Shown: positions 1 to 11,444, numbered from the stretch's first letter. The stretch: 64,000 nucleotides of DNA from Blepharisma japonicum (GCA_949751835.1 CATKHK010000047.1:186001-250000), one strand, 5' to 3'. Numbers and translations: made by a program. The notes: generated by a model from the sequence alone, not told the origin.

Positions 1-179
1 AATATTTAAAATTTTTAAAGCTACTCAAATAATTTTTACATAGCCTAAATAAGAATATTTTTCCACAACTCTAGCTTGGTATTTTCAAGTTTCCTTAAAT
101 TCTGACCTGCCATGCTAAATTTTCATCACAGCTATCCATTTTCAGATGTTACTGATTTTATGATTTGTTATAATTAAAT

Positions 180-1112
180 ATGAGCCAACAAGAACTTCCA
201 TTCATAATCTCTTTCTTGGGTGGTAGCATCTCTTCCACTACAGCAGAGCTAGTAACATTCCCTATGGACATGCTCAAAACTAGAATGCAATTAGGAGGGA
301 CTCAAGGCGCAATGAAATACAGAGGAATTTTCCATATAATCACTCATACCTATCAGACTGGAGGCATTGGAGCTTTCTATAGAGGAATGATCCCTGCCTT
401 AGTCAGACAATTCACTTTTTCAGGAATCAGGATTTCGCTCTATGACAAAGTTAAATTTTTGATGGGAGATGACCTTGCTTCAGGCGGATTTTGGCAAAGA
501 TTTGTATTCGGCGCTGGCTGTGGTGGTTTCGCATCCTTTTTAGTCACTCCGTTAGACGTCTGCAAAGTTAGAGTCATCAACGACGCAAAAAAAGAAAAAT
601 ATTCTGGCCTAATTGACTGTTTAAAAAAGACATGGTCAAAAGATGGTTTTGTCCATGGTTTTTATAAAGGAAGCTCACCAAATATCTACAGATCAGTTGT
701 AGTAAACGCAGCTGAGCTCGGAACCTACGACAATTCTAAAGCTTTACTAATGAAAAACTTCTCTATGAGAGAAGATTCATTATGGACTAGATTTTGGGCT
801 TCAGTTATGGCAGGGTTTATTGCAGCTGTAGCAAGCTCTCCAATTGACGTCGTCAAAACAAGATATATGAATGCAACTAAAGAGGATCCTAATGTGCCTA
901 AAGGGAGTGAAGTCAGATACACAAGTCCTTTAGACTGCTTCAAGAAAATCATCAAGAATGAAGGTGTAGGCGCTCTTTACAACGGCTTCATGTTCCTCTG
1001 GATGAGACTTGGGCCTTGGTGCGTAGTCATGTTCATCACCTGGGACCTCTACAAAGACGCTGCAAAAAAATACTACCTGCAGCAGAAAACCAAAGAAGAG
1101 CTCCGAAAATAA
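180..1112 (+). CDS. Mitochondrial carrier (SLC25) protein, dicarboxylate/oxoglutarate/UCP-like
   Basis: A 310-aa protein with the three-repeat layout of the mitochondrial carrier family, about the usual family length. Each repeat carries the P-x-D-x-x-K-x-R signature: PMDMLKTR at residues 28-35, PLDVCKVR near 124 and PIDVVKTR near 221. The stretch RQFTFSGIRISLYD after repeat-1 helix 2 resembles the dicarboxylate, oxoglutarate and uncoupling carrier branch, so exchange of dicarboxylates across the inner mitochondrial membrane is the best guess; the substrate is not proven by sequence. The start is the first ATG after an AT-rich leader. It ends in TAA only 32 bp from the stop of the convergent ribosomal protein SA gene. 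No intron is needed. Confidence 0.9.
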   Translation: MSQQELPFIISFLGGSISSTTAELVTFPMDMLKTRMQLGGTQGAMKYRGIFHIITHTYQTGGIGAFYRGMIPALVRQFTFSGIRISLYDKVKFLMGDDLASGGFWQRFVFGAGCGGFASFLVTPLDVCKVRVINDAKKEKYSGLIDCLKKTWSKDGFVHGFYKGSSPNIYRSVVVNAAELGTYDNSKALLMKNFSMREDSLWTRFWASVMAGFIAAVASSPIDVVKTRYMNATKEDPNVPKGSEVRYTSPLDCFKKIIKNEGVGALYNGFMFLWMRLGPWCVVMFITWDLYKDAAKKYYLQQKTKEELRK

Positions 1113-1144
1113 GGTAATCAGTATTAATCAATAAGGATTATTTA

Positions 1145-1954
1145 TTAATCCCAAGATGTAGGTGGGTTTGCCTCTTCTCCTTCAGCTTGGTTTCCCCAGT
1201 TTCCTTCATCCCAGGAAGCTCCCACTTCTTGTTCTTCTCCTGCTTCTCCAGCTCCTTGGTCCCATTCTTCTTTTTGTTTATAAACTTTGGCTTCTCTTGT
1301 GACCTGTCCTTGTTCTTTGGCAGCCTTTTCTTCAGCCTCGATATCTCTCCATATGAATAAATCGACCATGACATCCCATTGTTGAGATCTGCTTAAAGCT
1401 CCTCTGAGGTACAAAACTTCTCTGGCAAGTAGCCAATACATCATGGCGATGGAATTTTTGGCTTTATTATTGCAAGGAATTGCAATGTCGACGAACTTCA
1501 TAGGGGAGTCTGTGTCACAAAAAGCAATAGTTGGGACGTTTACGTAAGAAGCTTCTTGTAAGGCTTGGTAATCGGTGAGAGGGTCTGTGACAATAATAAG
1601 GCGAGGCTCCATGAATTTTGGAATTCTTTGGTTTGTAAAAGTACCAGGAGTCCAGCGGCCAGCGAGATATGAGGTTTCTGTGTATTGAGAAAACTTGTAG
1701 ACTGCTCTTTGACCGTATGGTCTTGCACTGATTACGATCACGTCTTGAGGGTTTTCGACGGCGACGATAGCTCTTGCGGCAAGCATTAGTTTTTCCCATG
1801 TTTTTCCTAAATGGATGAGGTTAAGTCCATCTGCACGTTTTGTGAAAACATAAGGTTTCATAAATTCGCTGACATTATTTGTGCCGAGATGTGCTTTTAC
1901 GGCTAACAAAAGTTGAATGTCCTCTTCCCTTTGCTGCTTGCGTTGTTGGCTCAT
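1145..1954 (-). CDS. RPSA: 40S ribosomal protein SA (uS2)
   Basis: A 269-aa protein of the eukaryotic uS2/RPSA family, a structural component of the small ribosomal subunit. Family hallmarks are readable: [15 protein letters not shown] near the start, [49 protein letters not shown], and IAFCDTDSP followed by [12 protein letters not shown]. The acidic tail ends ...PPTSWD, as in many eukaryotic RPSA proteins. I place the start at the ATG whose complement is at 1952-1954, since the codon before it is TTG. Single exon, stop TAA, convergent with the mitochondrial carrier. The gene is GC-richer than its surroundings, as expected for a highly expressed gene. Confidence 0.95.
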   Translation of the reverse strand: MSQQRKQQREEDIQLLLAVKAHLGTNNVSEFMKPYVFTKRADGLNLIHLGKTWEKLMLAARAIVAVENPQDVIVISARPYGQRAVYKFSQYTETSYLAGRWTPGTFTNQRIPKFMEPRLIIVTDPLTDYQALQEASYVNVPTIAFCDTDSPMKFVDIAIPCNNKAKNSIAMMYWLLAREVLYLRGALSRSQQWDVMVDLFIWRDIEAEEKAAKEQGQVTREAKVYKQKEEWDQGAGEAGEEQEVGASWDEGNWGNQAEGEEANPPTSWD

Positions 1955-2299
1955 CAATGGCGACTATTAAAAATGTCCGTATGTTGGGATAGCTATATAG
2001 GGTAAAGGTAAAAGTTTGGATTCTGTGATATTTGGGAGCCTAAATAAAATTTTAATAAATTTAAAAGATTTTATTGTGATGAATGCAGATTTTATTTGAT
2101 TTAGGTATTTATCTAAGAATTTTTACAAAATATTGGCTTTATTCTGCTCATTTTCTTTAAAATTTAAATATGATCCCATCGATAAATATTCTTTGACTTT
2201 TCTGATCTTTCTATCTATTCCCTTCTTTTTAACGAAAATTTATTAGCCAAAATTATTGATCTCATAATAAGAATTTAAAATTTGGCCATAAATTTTAGT
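1955..2299. other. Divergent intergenic region, ribosomal protein SA / coiled-coil gene
   Basis: About 345 bp between two divergently transcribed genes. It is AT-rich with T-runs and short A/T tracts and should hold both promoters. I see no recognisable motif, RNA gene or repeat in it. Confidence 0.5.
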
Positions 2300-2791
2300 A
2301 TGGAGGATTCTAGGAATAACGTTATGTTTAGAAAGACTAAACCTTACAATGGAAGAAATGAGACTTCCCTTGACTCTGAATTCCAAGCAGAGCAAGCAAG
2401 GCTAGAGCAAGCCAAAGCTAAAAGGCACCAAATCGCTGAGAGCCGCCGTGTTGCTTTATTCGGAAGCACAGAAGAAAAAGCTGCCTATAAACAAAGGATT
2501 AGCCAAGACGCCCAGCTTCAGCTAATTATGAGAGAACAGCAATCAAAAGAACAAAGAGAAAAAGAAGAAAGAACTAACGCAAGGGTCGAAGAGCATAGAA
2601 GAATGATGGAAGATCTTGAAAGACAAAGGGAAGCACAAAGAAGAGCAAAACTGATCCAAATGCAAAACGAAAACCGCCTTGCGGCTATGGCAAAGCATAC
2701 TGACAATCTTCAAAAGAAAGTTACTGAAGATAGAAGAGATAGAGAAATGATACAAGAAAATATTGTGAATTATCAGCCAAATGTTTTCTAA
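2300..2791 (+). CDS. Small coiled-coil protein, possibly axonemal (RIB43A-like at best)
   Basis: A 163-aa protein starting at ATG 2300 (MEDSRNNVMFRK). The in-frame TTG codon upstream is not a likely start. From residue ~35 onward it is almost continuous charged alpha helix: ARLEQAKAKRHQIAESRR, then REQQSKEQREKEERTNARVE, then MEDLERQREAQRRAKLIQM, then ENRLAAMAKHTDNLQKKV. The ENRLA element followed by a helix and an N-P-containing tail is reminiscent of RIB43A-type microtubule ribbon proteins, but those are usually about twice as long, so this is only a suggestion. No transmembrane segment, no intron, TAA stop. The product is otherwise unrecognised. Confidence 0.7.
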   Translation: MEDSRNNVMFRKTKPYNGRNETSLDSEFQAEQARLEQAKAKRHQIAESRRVALFGSTEEKAAYKQRISQDAQLQLIMREQQSKEQREKEERTNARVEEHRRMMEDLERQREAQRRAKLIQMQNENRLAAMAKHTDNLQKKVTEDRRDREMIQENIVNYQPNVF

Positions 2792-3171
2792 TTATCCATA
2801 AACCTTAAGTAATACATCAAAATTTAATTATTTAAATTGAGATTCATAAATATATTAAGAATAATTTAATTATTATATTATATAATTATAAGTAAACGCC
2901 CTACAACTTAAATAGTGAATTTAAATAAAAAAATACGAAATTATAACTTAATCAATAGCAGTGTTAGAAATATATCATCAGGATCCAAAAAAGAATTATT
3001 CATAAAAGATTATTTAAATATGGAATAATTAATTAATAAGTCAAGATTATCAATCCTAAATATCAAATATTAACACAACTAATATGACATCCAGCCTCTA
3101 ATTTCATAACTAAATAACTTTGAAAATAATTTCCATTATTTCATTTTTTATGATAATTTTTTGCAAGTGTA
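2792..3171. other. Intergenic spacer, no recognised feature
   Basis: About 380 bp of very AT-rich DNA between two co-directional genes. I found no open frame of note, RNA gene or repeat. Confidence 0.5.
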
Positions 3172-4656
3172 ATGAACCCTGCAGCTCAATCACTGATATC
3201 CCATCAATATAGTAACCTAAAATATTCTGTATCCAACTCAGCACTACTAATTCATGATGAAGGGACAAAAATCAAACAATTTTATCATATAGGCCACCGT
3301 ATTGATGGTAATAAACGCTCTCTTTACGCACAAGTTCGAATCTGTACCCATAAAATTTATAACATAAGAAGAGCAGTCAAGTCATACACATTAGCAGATG
3401 ATGCTTTTGTTTCTGCTAGTGGAAATGATGTAGGTTTTAGATCACAAGCAGGGCTTAATTTATCAGCAATAATGAATGAGATTACCATTATGTCAAAGCT
3501 AAATCACCCTAATTTAGTTAAATTATTTGAAGTCTTTCTGGAGTCACGGCACATCCATTTAGTCATTGAACTTTGCAAGGGCGGAGAAATTTTTGATTTG
3601 CTTGCAAAAGAACAGAGACTAAGCTATAGTCAGGCGCTGAATGTTACTGCCCAAATTTTATTTGGGCTGAAACTTATGCATGCCTTAAGATTGTGCCACA
3701 GAGCTTTGTGCATTGAAAATGTGATGTTTAAAGACAAAGAAAAAACTGAGGTAAAAATCATTAGCTTTAGCAATACAGGAGAATTGAAAAACTCAACATT
3801 GAATGAAAGGTATGGAAGTCCATTGTATATGGCACCTGAAGTTTTCGCAGGCAGGTACAATGAAAAGTGTGATATTTGGTCCACTGGAGTAATTTTATAC
3901 ACAATGTTAGTAGGACATCAGCCTTTCCAAGGGAAAGGATATGTAGAAATAATCAAAGCTGTCAATAAAGGAAAAGTTGCAAGTGACCCTATCTATAAGC
4001 AGCAGTCTTTTGAAGTAAAAAGCTTGATCAAAACCATGCTTAGGAAAGATACTTCAAGGCAAGGAGCTGCTGAATTGCTTGAAAGCTCTTATTTCCCTAC
4101 TTATTTCCAAGAAAAACGCTTGCAGATATACCAAAACATCACAAATTTTATCCATACAGTAGCTGAGTCTGGCACCCTTTTTCCTAAATTTAAGCTGGGA
4201 ATGATTTTTAAGATGTGTGTTTATAATGCACTACTGAAAAACAATAGAATTTGAGAAGAATTTTATCCTGAAAGTATATGAAGAGAACTAGATTTAAGCC
4301 AAGCAGGATATGTTTATTTAGAAGTCATGATAGAAATGCTTGCTAAATACACAGGAGGCATATTTAACCAAGAGTGGGGAAGGCTTGTGTATGATTTGCT
4401 TGATGTTGGCCAAAATGGAACTATAGCCCATGACTATTTTATGGGGTTTACTTTCAAGATTTATGAGAAGCAGTTTATTTATGATGTGTTTGACATGATG
4501 GATGATAATAAAGATGGATATTTAGCGATTGAAAACTTGGTCTTGTTCTGCCAAGTTAGCCCTGAGAGACTGAATGATCTGATTATAAGGGTGTTAAACA
4601 CAGAAGTCATTAGTATAGAAGATTTTTGCACATATATAACTAAGTTTTCTATGTAA
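3172..4656 (+). CDS. CDPK-shaped pseudokinase with EF-hand tail
   Basis: A 494-aa protein read through two in-frame TGA codons (at 4252 and near 4279) as Trp; the frame continues unchanged across both. Residues ~36-320 form a protein kinase fold: beta-3 lysine in RRAVKSYTL (K70), alpha-C glutamate in MNEITIMSKL (E103), APE at 221-223 and CDIWSTGVILYTMLVG. Catalytic residues are missing: HRD reads H-R-A (D replaced at 178) with the catalytic-loop lysine now Cys, and DFG reads S-F-S (198-200). The glycine loop is also poor. The C-terminal third is an EF-hand region with one good loop, DDNKDGYLAIEN, and weaker ones such as DVGQNGTIAHDY. The order kinase then EF-hands matches calcium-dependent protein kinases of plants and alveolates. 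Inferred: catalytically dead calcium-responsive scaffold. Confidence 0.88.
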
Positions 4657-4872
4657 TTACGATTTATTTAGATTTATTATAGCATTTAGCGAATTTATTA
4701 TAAATAGCATTTATTTTCTAAAAGTATTATTTACCTGCTAATTTAAATAAAATTCAATAAATCAATAAGGAGAAATAAATATGCATTTTGGCTTTAAATA
4801 AACCCATATTCTGCCACTTTAATTAGCTTTTGTATATCTACTCATCGCTTATAATCAACATTCAACATTAAA

Positions 4873-6054
4873 ATGGAGAGTATTGATGACCCTTGCACAA
4901 CTCCACGTGATGGCAGACACCAAGAAATTTGGTCAGGAGAGATTGGGTATTTACCCTATTCTCTTTTACTTGGCTGCCCGTACGATCGAGAAGCTCCTCC
5001 TCCAACCTACACTTCTATACGTGTTTTAAACAGAGAAAGGCTAGGCGACAAACAATCTCAGCTGCATGGGTACGAGTATTTAAGTGAAGGAGGACTCAAA
5101 TGCGTTGATGAACAAGTTTTAGCAAAGCAAAAAGGTATCATAATTGACGTTATAGGACAGGTAACTGCTTGTTTATTGCAAGGCAAAGGAGTTGTTGGGC
5201 TTAGCTTGCCTATTAGACTGTTTGAGCCAAGGTCGACCTTAGAAAGAATGCTTGACAGATGAAGCTTTATGCCAGTTTATTTTGATGGCATAAATAGAGT
5301 AGATCGATTAGAAAAATTTAAAAGAGTTATGGCCATGGCTATTGCAGGGCTTTATATAAGCCCTTCACAAGAAAAGCCGTTTAATCCTTTGCTAGGAGAA
5401 ACGTTGCAAGCGGAATGGCCAGATGGGACGAAAGCATTTTGTGAACATACTTCGCATCATCCGCCTGTTACAAATTTTTATTTGGAAAATAGACATTTTA
5501 AGATTCTTGGACATTTAGAATTGACTGGGAAATTCAAAAAAAATTCTTTAATTGGAGGATTTCAAGGCACAGTTAATATTGAATTTAGTGATGGACAAAA
5601 AGTCTCATATACTTACCCTAGATTTAGAGCAGGAGGTATGATTATGGGTAGCAGAACTGCTAATTGGGAAGGTCAAATGGTGTTTACTGATAGAGAAAAT
5701 GGACTTGCCGCTACAATTGTTTTTGGGCCTGAAAAGAAAAAAGGATTTTTTTCAAAAGCAGTAGGCAAATTAGACGATTTTAGAGGAGTTCTTACAGATA
5801 ACGACGAAAAAATTTGTGATATAAATGGTAGCTGGCTGAGAAATTTAGTGATAGGGGATACTGAATATTGGAACATCGATAATCATAGGCCTGTTTTCCA
5901 TAGATTTCCAGTGAACCCTTTGCCAAGCGATTGGAGATATAGAGAAGACTTAGTGTGGCTATTAAAAGGAAACTCAGAAATTGCACAAAAATGGAAGATA
6001 AAAGTAGAAAATAGGCAAAGAGACGATAGAAAACTAAGAGGATTGAAGTATTAA
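4873..6054 (+). CDS. Oxysterol-binding protein-related (ORP) lipid-transfer protein
   Basis: A 393-aa protein consisting of an ORP ligand domain alone (no PH or ankyrin part). One TGA at 5260-5262 is Trp in the context DRWSFMPVYFDG. The family fingerprint EHTSHHPP lies at residues ~191-198, with KPFNPLLGETLQ before it, and the typical ending WRYREDLVWLL...AQKWKIKVENRQR. ORPs move sterols, PI4P or PS at membrane contact sites, here presumably in the cytosol. It faces the CNB-1 gene convergently, 82 bp stop to stop. This is the only intact OSBP in the tandem array; six decayed copies of its 3' part lie downstream, each just before a CNB gene. Confidence 0.93.
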
Positions 6055-6136
6055 GTAAGGAGATTATATATTAATTTGCATAATTAAATAATAATTTATG
6101 ATATTGAAAACATTTTTCCAAACAAATATTATATAT

Positions 6137-8092
6137 TTAAAGAAAATAACTATTATCTTCCCTTTTGTAGGTTTCAGCTGAGTATTTTCTCAGGCTTTGT
6201 TCTACATTATCTTTATTTTTCATAGCAATTTCTTCTACTATCACATTATCAGGTTTTCTATTAGAAGAAGCTCTTTTAAAATTTCTCAAGAAATTCGGAG
6301 GAGCTACTCTTCTATAAATAATCTTTTTATGTGGACTTGATTTATTTCTTTTTTTAGCTCCAGGAGTAAAGCTTTGAGGACTTTTAGGACTATCAAAATT
6401 TGATATCCCAGTATCGATAATTCTATTATAGAAAATTATTGATCTGTCTTCTTTATAGACAGGTGACTCTTCAGTTTTTACTCTTTCTGGGCTTTGACTT
6501 AGACTTGGACTTGGAGAAGATCTTAACCTATTAAGTTCTGGGAGCATTATTCGTGGAGAATGATAGGTTTCTTTATCTGGAAGGCTAGATCTGGCTTCCT
6601 TTACAGGCTTCTCCTGTAAATTTGGAACTGGATCTTTTAATTTTTCAGTTTCTTCTTTTTCTTTTTCCAGGTGCTTAAAAGGTATTTTACTAAATAATGT
6701 CAAATCCAATGATTTTTTCGCTTGCTCAATTTTTATTAATTGTGGGACTCTTTCTTTAAAAAATGCATTATTTGCATTGTGTTTATCCCTGATTTGGGCT
6801 CATGTTTCAGGATAGGTTATTCCAATAGTCAAATTCTAATTATTAATTACATCTCGGTTTATACATAATAACTCGCCTTCGTCAGATCAGCACTGGCAAG
6901 AATGGATCCTTTTATCAAAATTTTCCAAAGCTTCTTCCATTCCTATCATTTCATTTTTACCTTTGATTACTAATTGCAATTGTTTTTGGATACAGTTTTT
7001 CCTCATTTTTTCTAATCTAAGAACAGTGCCATTTCTGCTTATTCGACTTGTTTGAGTTTCAAGTGAGGAAGTATCAACAACTCCTTTCAGCTCACTATGA
7101 ATTTTTGTAATCTAATTTATTTTTACCTTAAATTCTCCGGATTTAACAAAATACACAGTGTTAGCTGGTTCACCTTCTTTATATATAAATTGATGTTTCT
7201 TGTATAAAACTCTTGAGAAATAGAGTCCTAATTTATATAAAGCTAATTTGCTCCAATTCGAAAACATTGGCAAAGTTTGAAGAAACTCGATTTTTTCATT
7301 TAGCCTTTTTACTTCAATTTTCCCAAGAATTTTTTGAAAATTTGGCTTTGATATAACTCCCAAAATAATTTTTTTTTCTGCTATTAGTGTAGCAGCTCTA
7401 GGCTTATCACTTATTAAAGACAATTCTCCAAATGATGCCCCTTCTTTAATTATAGAAACTTTGGTTAGCTCCTCAGTTTCTAATTTTACAACTCTTGCTT
7501 CAGGGCTTTGCTTAGACAAAAAATCCAAAATTATCGCTTTTTCTTCATCAAGTTTGTCTTTAAATAAATCATTTATTTTCCAATTTTCACTTAATTGCAG
7601 ATTATTATTGTCTTCATTTTCCTTTTCTTGCATAGCAGTATTGAGCGAAATAAGATCAACAGCATTGAAAATTGTCCCACCTCTTCTTCTCCTGTTTTTT
7701 GGGTCAAACCTAATTTCAGGTATATCTTCTTCTTCTTTATTAAGGGTTGATAAAATCTTTTTAAGTTTATCAGGCTCTACATCACTGAGATTTATCGTGA
7801 CCTTTTTCTTTCTAGGAATATTTACAGAAGCTGATCCTTCAAGAACGATGTAAAAATTATAGCCGTTTTCACCAAAATTTACTATTGTATCCCCAGGATT
7901 TCGTTCCTCAATTGTCATTACTTGACAGCAAGCTTTATGAATCTCAGATGATCTCTGTTCATCAGTTATTCTTCTAAAAAAGTCTATATTCGAAGTAAGA
8001 GCCATAAGATAGGCTATATCCTCTTCACTGCGAAGCCTAGAAGGGATTTCCAATATTTGGGTGATTCTTGAAATATCATATGATGCTGACAT
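6137..8092 (-). CDS. Cyclic-nucleotide-binding protein, array copy 1
   Basis: A 641-aa protein in three exons (7127-8092, 6851-7111, 6137-6835) with two 15-nt introns, GTAAAAATAAATTAG and GTAATTAATAATTAG. Residues ~50-95 hold the first half of a cyclic-nucleotide-binding domain (GDTIVNFGENGYNFYIVLEG). A charged insert of ~110 aa follows, then the phosphate-binding cassette FGELSLISDKPRAAT (221-235) with the Glu and Arg that contact cNMP in PKA regulatory subunits. A second CNB domain starts at LPMFSNWSKLALYKL (~274) and runs through exon 2 (IGMEEALENFDKR), with a less canonical cassette. The C-terminal third is Ser/Pro-rich with many SP sites and conserved FYNRRIDTGISN-, RRVAPPNFLRN- and NSYFL-type blocks. 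No catalytic domain is visible. TGA encodes Trp at several points. Ligand (cGMP or cAMP) is unknown. Confidence 0.9.
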
Positions 8093-8271
8093 AAAATTAA
8101 TAGTATTTATTTAAATATAATGGTGTTTTAAGCTATGACAATTGCCAAAAATGATATTCATATAAGAATTATTTGATAAATTACTATTAGACCTGTTGTC
8201 GATTAAATTATTCTAAAGTCAAATTATAGTTTAAAAATGAAATGAGTTAAATAAATGTCTTGTGGAATTGT

Positions 8272-8310
8272 AAATAGGGAGTCTCCCATTGAGGAGCAAG
8301 GATTATTAAT
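8272..8310 (-). promoter_or_regulatory. Conserved 5' element of CNB copy 1
   Basis: Starts exactly 180 bp upstream of the ATG. On the plus strand it reads AAATAGGGAGTCTCC... and ends GATTATTAAT. Equivalent blocks occur at the same distance before copies 2-6, whereas sequence just beyond is decayed OSBP. Function (promoter or upstream element) is inferred from conservation. Confidence 0.5.
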
Positions 8311-8384
8311 TTATTAAAATCCAGAATGGATACTAGCAAAGCTAATTGCCTAGGAGGCGCTTGAAAAATTATCATAGATTTTCT

Positions 8385-8738
8385 ATTGCGTTTGATGGGA
8401 GCAGTAATTTTACTTCTGAATTTCAAAATTTAGTATAAATAAGCTTACTAATGCAATTGTTTTTGGAATAGAGGAAAAAATAATTTTTCAAAGCTATTAG
8501 GTAAATTATTCAATTTTAGAGTGTGCTACAGAAAATGATGTAGTGATATGATAATAAATCTTGAATTAATAGAAATAATAGTTTTTTCCAAAGATATCCA
8601 GTGAAATTTTAACAAGCGATCAGAATTATAAGAAGAATTAGGTTCTGCTAAATAATAGCAAAAATTGAACAAAAATGGTAGATAAAAATAGAAAATAGGC
8701 AAAGAGATGATAGAAAACTAAGATTCCTGAAGTATTAA
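8385..8738 (+). pseudogene. Decayed OSBP relic 2
   Basis: Matches the last third of the intact OSBP gene. Examples are GGTAAATTATTCAATTTTAG against the intact GGCAAATTAGACGATTTTAG, and a near-identical ending around GAAAATAGGCAAAGAGATGA. Reading frame is lost through many small indels and stops. It lies just before the stop of CNB copy 2, the same position as the intact gene relative to copy 1. Confidence 0.85.
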
Positions 8739-8806
8739 CAAGAAGGAGATTGATGCATTAATTCCATTAATTAAAACAAATTATAGAACTTTAAATATTG
8801 CCAGAT

Positions 8807-10729
8807 TTATTCTGAATACTTTCTTACTAAGCTTTGATCTGCATAATCTTTAAATTTTGTCGCAAGTTCTTCTGCTACATTTTCAACTTTTCAGCTAGAA
8901 GCCCTTTGCTTATAATTTCTCAAGAAATTAGGGGGAGCAACTCTTCTATGAACAATTTGTTTTTTTTTAAATGAGTTTGTCTTAATTCTTTCTTTAACGC
9001 CAATAGTAAAGCCCTTAGGGATTTTAGGACTATCAAGATTTGATATCCCAGTATCAATTATTCTATTATAGAAAATAATTGATCTGTCTTCTTTGAAGAT
9101 AGGTGAATCTCTGGATTTTGCTTTTTCTGGGCTTGGATATGGGCTTGGGCTTGGTAAAGATCTTAATCTTCTATGCTTTGGAGATATTAGCCATGAAGTA
9201 TTTTTAAGTTCTTTATCAGGAGAGTTAGATTTAGTATCCTTTGCAAACTTCTCCGTTGAATTTGGAATTGTATCTTTAAACTTTTCAATTTCTTCTCTTT
9301 CTTTATCAAAATGCTTAGAAGGTAATTTACTAAATGATGTTAAATCTAGTGATTTTTTTGCTTCTTCAATTTTTATTAATTGGATAACTCTTTGTTTGAA
9401 ATATGCATTATTTGCACTGTGTTTATCTCTAAGTTGGGCTCATGTATCAGGAGAAGTTATTCCATTAGATAATTTCTACATGCTAATTACGTCTCTGCTT
9501 ATACATAATAATTCACCTTCCTCAGATCAGCATTGACAAGAATGAATCCGTTTATCACATTTTTCCATAGCTTCATCCATTCCTATCATTTCATTTTTCC
9601 CTTTGATTACTAATTGTAATTGTTTTTGTTTGCCGATCTTTCTCATTTTTCCTAATCTAAGAACAGAGCCATGACTGCTTAGTCCGCTTTTGTTAGTGTC
9701 AAGAGATGAAGTATCAAGAACACCTTTTAATTCACTATGAATTTTTGTAATCTAATTTATTTTTACCTTAAATTCTCCGGATTTTACAAAATATACTGTA
9801 TTAGCTGGTTCGCCTTCTTTATATACAAATTGATGCTTCTTATATGAAATTCTTGAAAAATAGAGTCCTAATTTATATAAAGCAATTTTGCTTCAATTAG
9901 AAAACATTGGCGAGGCTTGAAGAAATTCAAGTATTTCATTTAGCTTTTTTTCTGCTAAGTTTTCAAGAATTTTTTTAAAATTTGCCTTTGATATAACACC
10001 CAAAATTATTTTTTCTTCTGCTATACATGTTGCAGCCCTAGGCTTATTACTTATTAAAGCTGGCTCTCCAAAGGCTTCTCCTTCATTTACGACTGCAACT
10101 TTTGTTAAATCTTCAGTCTCAATTTCTACAACTCTTGCTTCTGGATTTTGTTTTGACAAAAAATCAAGAATTATTGCTTTTTCTTCGTCAAGTTTATCTT
10201 GAAATAAATCATTTATTTTGGAAAATTCATTTAATTGCTGATTATCGCTGTCTTCATTGTCCTTTTCTTGCATTGCAGTACTAAGTGAAGTAAGATCAAC
10301 AGCATTGTAGATTCTTCCACCTCTTCGTCTCCTTTTTCTTGGATCAAAATTTATTTCAGGTATCTCGTCTTCCTCTTTATTAAGCATCGATACAATCTTT
10401 TTAAGTTTATCTGTCTCTATATCTCTAAGATTTATTGTCACCTTTTTCTTTCTAGGAATATTCACTGAAGCTGATCCTTTGAGAACGATATAAAAATTAG
10501 AGCCTTTCTCACCAAAGTTTACAATTATATGCCCAGGGTTATGCATCTCAAATGTCATTATTTGGCAGCATGCTTTATGAATATCAGAAGATTTTTGTTC
10601 TTCAGTTATTTTCCTAAAAAAGTCTATTTTTGATGTAAGAGCCATAAGATAGGCAATATCCTCTTCACTACGAAGTTTAAAAGGAATTTGTAATATTTGA
10701 GTTATTCTTGATATATCATATGTTGCCAT
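8807..10729 (-). CDS. Cyclic-nucleotide-binding protein, array copy 2
   Basis: A 630-aa paralogue with exons 9767-10729, 9491-9751 and 8807-9475 and introns GTAAAAATAAATTAG and GTAATTAGCATGTAG. Architecture is as in copy 1: split first CNB domain, second CNB domain, SP-rich tail. This is the most deviant copy. Its first cassette reads FGEPALISNKPRAAT, with Pro where the others have Leu, and the protein ends at RKYSE, so the conserved last ~10 residues (…NSYFL) are absent. A TGA in the tail (ASSWKVEN) is read as Trp. All frames are otherwise open, so I treat it as a gene rather than a pseudogene. Confidence 0.85.
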
Positions 10730-10908
10730 GAATTTTTAGTTTTTTATTATATATAATGGCATTTTATGCTGTGGCTATTATCGAAAATTATAGTCTTATA
10801 AGAATTATTTGATAAATTGCATTTAGAGGCGTTGTTGAGTAATTTATTTATAGTCATATTATTGATTAAAAATGAAATGAGTAAAATCAATCTTGCTGGA
10901 GAATTCTT

Positions 10909-10960
10909 AAATAGGAGTAGTGGCATCACTGTTTCCTTTAGAAGATCAAGGATTATTAAT
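10909..10960 (-). promoter_or_regulatory. Conserved 5' element of CNB copy 2
   Basis: Begins 180 bp upstream of the ATG at 10729. On the plus strand it reads AAATAGGAGTAGTGGCATCA and ends GGATTATTAAT. Same position and sequence type as in copies 1 and 3-6. Confidence 0.5.
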
Positions 10961-11040
10961 TTAATAATTCAGTAAAGAGGTTTTGATATTAATAGCATAT
11001 ATTATTCTTATTAAAACATATTTCCATGCTATATGGTAAG

Positions 11041-11392
11041 CTGAAATTGAATTTACAGATAGAGAAAGCGCTAAAATTGTTTTTTGGGCATCAAAGGAAA
11101 AAGGATTTTTAAAAGCCGCAGACAAATTAAACGATCTCCGCAGTGATCTTGCAAAATATAATGAAAAATTTATGATATAAATGGTGGCAGCTGAGAAATT
11201 TTAGTGACTGGAGATACTTTATATTAGAGCATCAATAATTATAAGACAATTTCCCATAGATTTCCTGTGTGCTCTTAGTTGGGCAATTGGGGAATATAGA
11301 AGACTTATTGTGGCTACCAAAAGAAAACTCACAAACAATAAGATACAAAAATCAGAAAAGAGATGATAGAAAACTACTAAGTTTGGAGAATT
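11041..11392 (+). pseudogene. Decayed OSBP relic 3
   Basis: Clear match to the OSBP 3' third: TTTACAGATAGAGAAAGCG, then AAAATTGTTTTTTGGGC, then GATAGAAAACTA near the end. The frame is broken many times. Located directly before CNB copy 3. Confidence 0.85.
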
Positions 11393-11444
11393 AGATAATA
11401 ATGTATATTATTGAAACCATATACTAAATTAAATATTAAAAAAT

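Noticed and set aside
1955-1957. Upstream non-ATG starts (TTG) for RPSA and, likewise, for the 2300, 24911 and 51733 genes
   Set aside because: An ATG follows within one to six codons, and the ATG-started products match family N-termini or a clean targeting peptide.
4873-5262. Reading the two OSBP halves (and similar split genes) as separate short genes ending at TGA
   Set aside because: The frame continues without shift and the TGA falls on conserved Trp in this and many other families, so TGA is Trp here.
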